Positions 1 through 4,542 of a DNA stretch of 6,372 bases are shown in pieces. Both the position numbers and the translations under genes were made by a program. Origin of the DNA: an uncultured Erythrobacteraceae bacterium (GTDB lineage: Bacteria; Pseudomonadota; Alphaproteobacteria; Sphingomonadales; Sphingomonadaceae); the NCBI GenBank assembly GCA_950071875.1, contig CATMNW010000160.1, positions 1-6,372 on the forward strand, read 5' to 3'. The notes under the pieces were generated by a model, which was given only the letters and a program-made list of their open reading frames with translations, was not told where the DNA came from and did no database searches. The stretch's first letter is position 1. The number at the start of each line of letters is the position of its first letter.

Positions 1-581
1 AGGAATATCTGCGGCTCCGATTCGCCTGCCAGCGTGCCCGCAACCGACAGCGCGTCGCGCACGCCCGCGATGCGCGGGGCCGCGTCAGGCGCGACAAGCT
101 GTTTCAAAATGAGACGCGTGCGCTGCTCCAGCGCGTCGTTCCAGAGCAATTGCGCGTCGGGTGCGACCAGCAGAAGCTCGCCGGGCCGGTCGGGCACGGG
201 GCGGGCGAACAGAATTACATCCTGCTTTTTCAGCTTCGGCTTCTTGCCGCGCGCGTCGAGCGGAAGATCGACGAGGTAGCGGATGCGTTCGCCGAGCCGG
301 GTCGATCCTGCAATCAGGCTTTGCGTATCCGCCTCGATGTAGAATCGGGAGTACCCCGGTCGCAGTCCGGGCGCGCGCTCCGGCGCAACTTCGCTTTGCT
401 TGCGCACCTTTGCGCGCACGACGAGGTCGGCATAATCCGCCAGGTCGACCAAGTCGGCATCGCTGACCTGCTGACCTGCAGAGACCTGCGATTGCGTGCT
501 GCTCTGGGCCATCGCCGGTGCGACAAGGGCCGGGGTGACGAGAAGTGCGGCGGCACTGATGGACGAAACTAGGAACTTCAC
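1..581 (-). CDS. Exported protein of unknown function (partial, N-terminal 193 residues)
   Basis: I do not recognise a named family. Read from a GTG at 581, the frame stays open to the window edge, so the C-terminus is missing. Residues 1-25 form a clear Sec signal peptide: a Lys at position 2, a hydrophobic stretch rich in Ala, Leu and Val, then an A-M-A cleavage motif with cut expected before Gln26. The mature part begins with a Gln/Ser-rich segment, then LVDLADYADLVVRAKV, a basic linker, and a stretch suggesting beta strands (RFYIEADTQSLI, IRYLVDLPLD, DVILFARPV, ELLLVAPDAQLLW). GTG is chosen because GGAG (591-588 on the minus strand) lies six bases upstream and the next in-frame ATG (codon 24) would destroy the signal peptide. 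The other two minus frames here give Arg/Pro-rich shadow proteins. It is divergent from tonB. Being real and exported is well supported; function is unknown. Confidence 0.82.
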   Translation of the reverse strand, partial: MKFLVSSISAAALLVTPALVAPAMAQSSTQSQVSAGQQVSDADLVDLADYADLVVRAKVRKQSEVAPERAPGLRPGYSRFYIEADTQSLIAGSTRLGERIRYLVDLPLDARGKKPKLKKQDVILFARPVPDRPGELLLVAPDAQLLWNDALEQRTRLILKQLVAPDAAPRIAGVRDALSVAGTLAGESEPQIF

Positions 582-838
582 GGCGCTCTCCGGGGTTAAG
601 CATATCGGACCTGTAGGCAGGTCACTATGACAAGATTTTCAGGCTGGAGACACATTAACCCGTGAATCCTGACTGAACCGACAAAGGGTTTGCAGAGGTA
701 GAACATCCTGTTTAAGACCCGGCCCGTCTGGGCGGACGGTAGGAAATTGCCCGGACACGGCCCCATAGGCTCGGTTGATTGCGGCTTCGGCTTGTCCGGA
801 GACGCAATAGAATTGACTAATGGGGTTGAACAATCGCC

Positions 839-858
839 GTCCGGTGCAGCCGCCGGAC
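839..858 (+). promoter_or_regulatory. Hairpin 1 in the presumed tonB leader
   Basis: GTCCGG (839-844) and CCGGAC (853-858) pair perfectly around an eight-base loop. It lies 30 bases before the tonB ribosome binding site and immediately upstream of a second hairpin. If the tonB transcript starts upstream of it, the structure would form in the 5' leader. A regulatory role is inference only. Confidence 0.35.
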
Positions 859-863
859 ATGAT

Positions 864-882
864 CGCCGGGCCGCGCCCGGTG
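864..882 (+). promoter_or_regulatory. Hairpin 2 in the presumed tonB leader
   Basis: CCGGGC (866-871) pairs with GCCCGG (875-880) around a three-base loop; one G-U and one C-G pair extend the stem to 864/882. The stem ends six bases before the probable tonB Shine-Dalgarno sequence GGAG (889-892), close enough to affect ribosome loading. There is no T-run, so it is not an intrinsic terminator. Confidence 0.4.
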
Positions 883-904
883 CTTGATGGAGTGATGCGA
901 CTGC

Positions 905-1573
905 ATGGCTTATTCAGACCAACAGATGAGCGGTAACAAGATTGTCGCGATCATCATCGTTGCTCTTATTCATGTCGTCATCGGCTACGTCCTCATTACC
1001 GGCCTGGCGTATTCCGCCGTTAAGAAGGTCGTGGAACGGGTGACGACTGTCGATATCGAGGAACCGGAGCCGGAGCCGGAGGAAGAACCCCCGCCCCCCG
1101 AAGAGCCGAAACCTGAAACGGCACCCCCGCCGCCGGTGGCACCGCCGCCGCCGATCAGGGTTGCTCCCAATCCCCCGGATGTTCGGACGCAACAGACGAT
1201 TCCGCCGCCAGCGCCGCCTGCGCTGCGGATCCCGCCTGCCGCGCCGGTAGCGCCTCCCGCGCCGCCGCCGCCCCCGCCTCCGCCGCCGCCCCCGCCCCCG
1301 CCTGCGGATCCGCTTCGCCCGTCGAACAGCCCGGGCTCGTGGATTACCCCGTCGGATTACCGGTCGAGCTGGATCAGCCGCGACTATTCCGGCAGCGTTT
1401 CGTTCACCGTGACGGTGGGCAGCAACGGGCGGGTTTCGGGGTGCTCGGTTACCGGAGGCAGCGCCCCTGGCGACCTCAAGGACGCGACCTGCCGCCTGAT
1501 CGAACGCAGAGCGCGTTTCAAGGGCGAGGCAGGATCCTGGTCCGGCACGGTTCGCTGGCAGATCCCGAATTGA
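905..1573 (+). CDS. tonB: Energy transducer TonB
   Basis: The 222-residue protein has the full TonB plan: a short cytoplasmic N-terminus, one membrane anchor (about residues 12-36), a long acidic, proline-rich periplasmic spacer (about 50-140) and a C-terminal receptor-binding domain (about 141-222). In the cell TonB couples the ExbB/ExbD proton motor to outer-membrane receptors by contacting their TonB box. The anchor keeps a histidine (His23) where E. coli TonB has its essential His20, but the serine four residues before it in E. coli is Val here. The spacer starts with Glu-Pro repeats, then Pro-Ala, and includes 14 consecutive prolines (residues 120-133). The C-terminal domain has two cysteines (180 and 196) that could form a disulfide. 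GGAG at 889-892 supports the ATG at 905; an upstream in-frame ATG at 887 hits a stop at once. First gene of the ton operon, 84 bases before exbB. Confidence 0.93.
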   Translation: MAYSDQQMSGNKIVAIIIVALIHVVIGYVLITGLAYSAVKKVVERVTTVDIEEPEPEPEEEPPPPEEPKPETAPPPPVAPPPPIRVAPNPPDVRTQQTIPPPAPPALRIPPAAPVAPPAPPPPPPPPPPPPPPADPLRPSNSPGSWITPSDYRSSWISRDYSGSVSFTVTVGSNGRVSGCSVTGGSAPGDLKDATCRLIERRARFKGEAGSWSGTVRWQIPN

Positions 1574-1580
1574 TTTAGGG

Positions 1581-1619
1581 CGACGCGTCTCCGCAATGGG
1601 GCACCACGGGGACGCGTCG
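1581..1619 (+). promoter_or_regulatory. Strong intergenic hairpin between tonB and exbB
   Basis: CGACGCGTC at 1581-1589 is repeated in inverted form at 1611-1619. The pairing continues inward through one G-U and three further pairs, giving a 13-bp stem with a 13-base loop. Each arm also contains the self-complementary octamer GACGCGTC. A run of T (about 1640-1645) follows only some 20 bases later, too far for a standard intrinsic terminator. An RNA processing or stability element, or a partial attenuator separating tonB and exbB expression, are possible roles, all inferred. Confidence 0.55.
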
Positions 1620-1657
1620 ACATTGTTGGTTAGACATACTTTTTTGGAGAGTTCGCG

Positions 1658-2410
1658 ATGTTCATCAATCTAATGGCGGCCGCCGCTGGCGAAGGTCCGC
1701 AGACTGAATTCGGTTTCATGGAAGCGATGAAGCAGGGGGGTCCGATCGCATGGACCATTCTGGCCGTTCTCGTGATCATGTCGGTCGGTTCGTTCTACAT
1801 TCTGATCACCAAGCTGCTCGAGCAGAACAAGGTGCTCGGCCAGTACAAGAAGGTGCGCACGCAGTTCTGGCGCGCCAACACGCTGGAAGAAGGCGCTGCC
1901 AAGCTCGACAAGAACAGCGCATGGCGCCAGATGGTCGACGATAGTGTCGAAGCCCAGGCTTCGCATGGCCGCATGACCGACAGCCTCGAAGCGCACGACT
2001 GGATGCACGGTTCGCTGGCCCGCTCGCAGGACGCGATCATGTCGCGCCTGAATGGTGGCCTCGCGTTCCTCGCCACCGTGGGTGCGACGGCTCCGTTCGT
2101 CGGCCTGCTGGGTACGGTTATCGGTATCTACCGCGCGCTGATCAACATCGGCCTCGCCGGCTCGGCCTCGATCGACAAGGTCGCCGGCCCGGTTGGTGAA
2201 GCGCTGATCATGACCGCGATCGGTCTGCTCGTCGCCGTTCCCGCCGTGTTCGCCTACAACTGGCTGATGGCGCGCAACAAGAAGATCGCCGAGCTGCTGA
2301 CCGGCTTCTCGACCGATCTGCTCGCCTACATCAACTCGAACGGCGCGGTGAAGCCGATGACTGCGGCTTCGGCCAAGCAGGCTGCTGCTGCCAAGACCGT
2401 CAAGAAGTAA
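1658..2410 (+). CDS. exbB: ExbB, proton-channel subunit of the Ton motor (MotA/TolQ/ExbB family)
   Basis: A 250-residue inner-membrane protein, close to E. coli ExbB in length. Three membrane segments are visible: about 29-51, 133-160 and 178-204, with a large cytoplasmic region between the first two. The family's channel motifs are intact: APFVGLLGTVIGI and EALIMTAIGLLVAVPAV. By alignment with E. coli, Thr153, Glu181 and Thr186 match the functional Thr148, Glu176 and Thr181. ExbB forms a pentamer around an ExbD dimer and conducts protons to drive TonB. The N-terminus is a short periplasmic stretch and the C-terminal 20 residues are an Ala/Lys-rich tail. GGAGA at 1646-1650 sits seven bases before the ATG. 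It is flanked on both sides by intergenic hairpins, which may let it be expressed at a different level from its neighbours. TolQ is the main alternative, but adjacent tonB and the lack of tolA/tolB favour ExbB. Confidence 0.95.
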   Translation: MFINLMAAAAGEGPQTEFGFMEAMKQGGPIAWTILAVLVIMSVGSFYILITKLLEQNKVLGQYKKVRTQFWRANTLEEGAAKLDKNSAWRQMVDDSVEAQASHGRMTDSLEAHDWMHGSLARSQDAIMSRLNGGLAFLATVGATAPFVGLLGTVIGIYRALINIGLAGSASIDKVAGPVGEALIMTAIGLLVAVPAVFAYNWLMARNKKIAELLTGFSTDLLAYINSNGAVKPMTAASAKQAAAAKTVKK

Positions 2411-2417
2411 GCCGATC

Positions 2418-2444
2418 CGGGGTCACGTTCCATGCGTGGCCCCG
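2418..2444 (+). promoter_or_regulatory. Intergenic hairpin after exbB
   Basis: A 10-bp stem, with one G-U pair, joins 2418-2427 to 2435-2444 around a seven-base loop. It starts eight bases after the exbB stop codon. No T-run follows, and exbD begins 44 bases later with its own ribosome site, so read-through is expected. A 3' stability or processing element that raises exbB over exbD would suit the known 5:2 ExbB:ExbD ratio, but that is inference. Confidence 0.5.
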
Positions 2445-2487
2445 CTTCGCTCTTCATCTTGGCTAACTAACGGATAGGACGCAGACC

Positions 2488-3024
2488 ATGGCGATTTCCA
2501 CGGGAGGCGACGGCAATACGCCGATGGCAGACATCAACACCACTCCGCTGGTGGATGTTATGCTGGTGCTTCTCATCATCTTCCTGATCGCGGTTCCGGT
2601 TGCGATCCAGACGATTGAGAAACTCGAAATTCCGATCTTCGAATCGGTCGAATCGAAAGACAAGGTGGAAAACCTGCTGATCACGGTCAGCACCACCGAC
2701 GCCGAAGGCCGCACTGCGGGCCCCGTCAAGTCGGGCTTCAGCGGTGCTGTTCGCGACGGCGAGTGCCGCGTGTATCTCGGCAACACCACCCCGGTCAGCT
2801 CGGAAGAGCTTTACGACCAGGCGTTCAAGCGTCTCGACAGCATTGTCCAGCGCGCTGGCGGGCCCGAGGCCATCATGGAAGACCCGGATCTCATCCCGCA
2901 GGTCCACATCCGCGGCGACGTGAATGCGCCGTGGCGCTGTGTCGCCGGGACGATCTACAACGTGCAGGCGGCAGGCTATCCGACCATCGGGTTCATTTCG
3001 AACCCGGTCGATCCGAACGGCTGA
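2488..3024 (+). CDS. exbD: ExbD-family protein, long divergent form (first exbD copy)
   Basis: The 178-residue protein has a short cytoplasmic N-terminus, one membrane helix (about 21-41) and a periplasmic domain. The segment DINTTPLVDVMLVLLIIF is the ExbD/TolR signature, with Asp23 matching the proton-carrying Asp25 of E. coli ExbD. It forms the stator/rotor core with ExbB. It differs from the two downstream copies: it is 34-38 residues longer, carries an extra segment in the periplasmic part (about 70-135), lacks the PEPELQFEPE motif, and has two cysteines (93 and 151) that could pair in the periplasm. The usual ending remains recognisable (VHIRGDVNAPW, then TIYNVQAAGYPTIGFIS). AGGA at 2476-2479 lies eight bases before the ATG. 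It is 77 bases after exbB and 34 before the next exbD. Family assignment is firm; whether it is the main or an accessory ExbD is open. Confidence 0.92.
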   Translation: MAISTGGDGNTPMADINTTPLVDVMLVLLIIFLIAVPVAIQTIEKLEIPIFESVESKDKVENLLITVSTTDAEGRTAGPVKSGFSGAVRDGECRVYLGNTTPVSSEELYDQAFKRLDSIVQRAGGPEAIMEDPDLIPQVHIRGDVNAPWRCVAGTIYNVQAAGYPTIGFISNPVDPNG

Positions 3025-3058
3025 TCCGGCCCAGACAAAGACTTAGGAGACTTCAACC

Positions 3059-3493
3059 ATGGCTATGTCAGGCGGCAAGGATGATGGCGCGCCGATGATG
3101 GAAATGAACATGACGCCGTTGATCGACGTCCTGCTCGTGCTCCTCATCATGTTCATCATCACCATCCCGGTGGCTACGCACGCGGTCAATATCGACCTGC
3201 CGTCGCCGGACCCGAACAACCCGCCACCCGATCAGATCGATCCCGTGAAGAACAAGATCGTTCTCACGCAGGACGGCCAGATTCTCTGGAATGGCGATAA
3301 TATCAGCCAGCCCGAACTGGTTCGCAATCTGCAGCTGACCCGCGACATGCAGCCCGAGCCCGAGCTGCAGTTCGAGCCCGAGCCGCTGGCCAGCTACGAC
3401 CTGTCGGCCAAGACGCTGAACATCATCAAGGCGTCGGGCGTGACCAAGTTCGGCTTCGTCGGCAACGAACAGTACCGCACGTTCGGCAAATAG
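3059..3493 (+). CDS. exbD: ExbD-family protein, standard length (second exbD copy)
   Basis: A 144-residue ExbD with one membrane helix (about 22-42) and the signature EMNMTPLIDVLLVLLIMF, Asp23 being the proton-binding residue. After the helix comes a Pro/Asn/Asp-rich linker (about 48-62), then a compact periplasmic domain with the motif PEPELQFEPE (99-108) and the ending KASGVTKFGFVGNEQYR. It should pair with ExbB and possibly with the first ExbD; a tonB-exbB-exbD1-exbD2 arrangement is known from Xanthomonas campestris, where the second exbD matters only for some functions. AGGAG at 3045-3049 supports the ATG. It is the last gene before a strong terminator, so the operon tonB-exbB-exbD-exbD ends here. 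Confidence 0.93.
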   Translation: MAMSGGKDDGAPMMEMNMTPLIDVLLVLLIMFIITIPVATHAVNIDLPSPDPNNPPPDQIDPVKNKIVLTQDGQILWNGDNISQPELVRNLQLTRDMQPEPELQFEPEPLASYDLSAKTLNIIKASGVTKFGFVGNEQYRTFGK

Positions 3494-3499
3494 GCCGAT
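3488..3499 (+). repeat. 12-base direct repeat across the exbD stop codon, copy 1
   Basis: AAATAGGCCGAT spans the end of the second exbD and six bases beyond its TAG stop. The identical 12 bases recur at 4066-4077 at the same place in the third exbD. Because half of the match is non-coding, it is probably a trace of the tandem duplication that made the two genes. Confidence 0.6.
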
Positions 3500-3538
3500 A
3501 GGCAAACCCAGCGGCGCATGAGCGCTCGCGAAATTCGA

Positions 3539-3566
3539 GGGGGCGGAGCGATCCGCCCCCTTTTTT
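3539..3566 (+). terminator. Intrinsic (rho-independent) terminator of the ton operon
   Basis: A perfect 9-bp GC-rich stem (GGGGGCGGA at 3539-3547 with TCCGCCCCC at 3552-3560) is closed by a GCGA loop, a member of the stable GNRA class, and is followed at once by six T (3561-3566). It lies 46 bases after the second exbD stop. This is the clearest regulatory signal in the window and implies that most transcripts end before the third exbD. Confidence 0.93.
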
Positions 3567-3636
3567 GTGCCTACTGGTCAGTCCGTCGATGATGATATAT
3601 TCTTACACACGCAGGTCGGACAACCGATCGCGTTGT

Positions 3637-3643
3637 GGGAGAG
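3637..3643 (+). promoter_or_regulatory. Ribosome binding site fixing the start of the third exbD
   Basis: GGGAGAG ends five bases before the ATG at 3649. The frame is open further upstream to a TTG at 3565, but that lies inside the T-run of the terminator and would add 28 residues with no ExbD similarity. The ribosome site therefore decides for 3649. Confidence 0.7.
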
Positions 3644-3648
3644 TGAAG

Positions 3649-4071
3649 ATGGCTTTCGCGAGATCCGCCGAGACCGCCCCCCTGGGCGAAATGAACATGA
3701 CCCCCCTCATCGATGTGCTGCTGGTGCTGCTGATCATGTTCGTGATCACCATCCCGATCGCCGCACACTCGATCGACGTCGATGTCGGCTCGAGCACCGA
3801 ACGGTTCGACTTCGATCCGGTCGTCAACAAGGTGGTCGTCACCGAGAGCGGCACCGTGCTGTGGAACGGGCAGCCAGCATCGCAGAGCGAGTTGAAGGCC
3901 AATCTGCTCCTCGCAAGCCGGATCGCGCCCGAGCCGGAGCTGCAGTTCGAACCGGAGGGTAATGCCAGCTACGATCTGTCCGCGCGTACGCTGCGTACGA
4001 TCAAGGCGTCCCCCGTCACCAAATTCGGCTTCGTCGGCAATGATCAGTATCGAGAGTTCGGGTCGAAATAG
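3649..4071 (+). CDS. exbD: ExbD-family protein, third copy, outside the operon terminator
   Basis: A 140-residue ExbD with one membrane helix (about 21-41). It shares the unbroken 18-residue segment EMNMTPLIDVLLVLLIMF with the second copy, proton-binding Asp at position 22, and also PEPELQFEPE (94-103), SYDLSA and VTKFGFVGN. It lacks the Pro/Asn-rich linker of the second copy (GSSTERFDFDP instead). The similarity, and a shared 12-base stretch across the two stop codons, suggest tandem duplication followed by divergence. Unlike the first two copies it sits 155 bases downstream and beyond the strong terminator, so it probably has its own promoter; TATATT at 3596-3601 is a possible -10 box without a clear -35. 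All key residues are intact, so it looks functional. Likely role: an alternative ExbD for the same ExbB, possibly used under other conditions (inferred). Confidence 0.92.
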   Translation: MAFARSAETAPLGEMNMTPLIDVLLVLLIMFVITIPIAAHSIDVDVGSSTERFDFDPVVNKVVVTESGTVLWNGQPASQSELKANLLLASRIAPEPELQFEPEGNASYDLSARTLRTIKASPVTKFGFVGNDQYREFGSK

Positions 4072-4077
4072 GCCGAT
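4066..4077 (+). repeat. 12-base direct repeat across the exbD stop codon, copy 2
   Basis: This is the second copy of AAATAGGCCGAT, covering the end and the first six downstream bases of the third exbD. The six bases GCCGAT also follow the exbB stop directly (2411-2416), so part of the match may be a wider habit of this locus rather than duplication alone. Confidence 0.6.
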
Positions 4078-4082
4078 GCCAG

Positions 4083-4113
4083 CATGGCCGCATCCCGCTA
4101 GGCTGCGGCCATG
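4083..4113 (+). promoter_or_regulatory. 10-bp perfect inverted repeat covering the GNAT start codon; possible leaderless promoter
   Basis: CATGGCCGCA (4083-4092) and TGCGGCCATG (4104-4113) are exact inverted repeats with an 11-base spacer. The right arm contains the ATG at 4111, and the only Shine-Dalgarno-like bases (AGG, 4100-4102) lie in the loop. The left arm holds a tiny in-frame reading frame (ATG at 4084, five codons, stop at 4099). Alternatively TAGGCT (4099-4104) could be a -10 box placing the transcript start at or next to the ATG, giving a leaderless mRNA. The repeat itself is certain; its role is not. Confidence 0.5.
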
Positions 4114-4542
4114 ACACTCACCGAAGCTTATACGCTCAGGCACGCCATTCCGACGGTAGAGGATTACCTCGGCCTTCGGATCGCGGCAGGTCTGAGTCCA
4201 CACGATCGCGCCGCGGCTGAGGCCGGCCTTCCCAACAGTGTCGTCTCCGTCATCGTCGAATTCGAAAGCCAGACGGTCGCCATGGGCCGGGTCGTCGGGG
4301 ACGGCGGGCTCTTTTTTCAGGTCGTCGATATCGCAGTCCAACCCACCCACCAGGGAAAGGGGCTGGGCAAGGCAATCATGCGCGCTCTGATGGATCGCCT
4401 GGCGCAAAAGCTGGAGGCACCCGCCTATGTCAGCCTCATCGCGGATGGCGATGCGAACCATCTGTACGGCCGTTACGGATTCGTACCGGTCGCGCCCATG
4501 TCGCAGGGAATGGCCCGCTGGCTCAAACCCGCCGCCAGCTAG
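4111..4542 (+). CDS. GNAT-family N-acetyltransferase
   Basis: The 143-residue protein is a single GNAT domain, which transfers an acetyl group from acetyl-CoA to an amine. The central strand and acetyl-CoA loop are seen as VVDIAVQPTHQGKGLGKAIM (71-90), with QGKGLG (81-86) the pyrophosphate-binding Q/R-x-x-G-x-G motif. The second landmark is NHLYGRYGFVPV (116-127), with the tyrosine often serving as general acid (Tyr119 or Tyr122). The length is normal for a stand-alone small GNAT. The substrate cannot be told from sequence; small-molecule or protein N-acetylation are both possible. Translation probably starts at 4111, although the ribosome site is weak (see the inverted repeat). It follows the third exbD by 39 bases in the same direction and could be partly co-transcribed with it. 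Its stop overlaps the stop of the convergent helicase gene. Confidence 0.88.
   Translation: MTLTEAYTLRHAIPTVEDYLGLRIAAGLSPHDRAAAEAGLPNSVVSVIVEFESQTVAMGRVVGDGGLFFQVVDIAVQPTHQGKGLGKAIMRALMDRLAQKLEAPAYVSLIADGDANHLYGRYGFVPVAPMSQGMARWLKPAAS

Larger units (their letters stand above)
582..904. other. Divergent intergenic region upstream of tonB
   Basis: No convincing gene lies in these 323 bases; the one longer minus frame (639-860) has no family resemblance or good ribosome site. The region should hold promoters for the exported-protein gene and for the ton operon. A possible tonB -10 element is TAGAAT at 808-813, but no good -35 box sits at the right distance, so this is weak. A six-base inverted repeat (GACCTG at 608-613, CAGGTC at 618-623) lies about 27 bases upstream of the minus-strand GTG and could be a small operator or hairpin. 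I looked for a classical Fur box, expected for an iron-controlled ton operon, and did not see one. Confidence 0.6.

Noticed and set aside
85..603. A 172-codon minus-strand frame starting at an ATG at 603
   Set aside because: It overlaps the signal-peptide gene in another frame and gives an Arg/Pro-rich sequence without domain features; the frame starting at GTG 581 is far more protein-like.
639..860. A small minus-strand gene of 73 codons in the intergenic region
   Set aside because: There is no good ribosome binding site, no recognisable motif and unremarkable composition; I cannot support it as a gene.
582..904. A Fur box upstream of tonB
   Set aside because: I searched by eye for the GATAATGATAATCATTATC pattern and its half-sites and found no acceptable match.
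1258..1306. A CCG/CCC repeat tract as a satellite or CRISPR-like repeat
   Set aside because: It is the in-frame coding of the TonB poly-proline run; there are no spacers or repeat units of CRISPR type.
1581..1645. An intrinsic terminator after tonB
   Set aside because: The hairpin is strong, but about 20 bases separate it from the T-run, so it does not meet the usual terminator structure.
3565..3648. An upstream start for the third exbD at TTG 3565
   Set aside because: It begins in the terminator T-run, adds 28 residues unlike other ExbD N-termini, and lacks a ribosome site; ATG 3649 has a good one.
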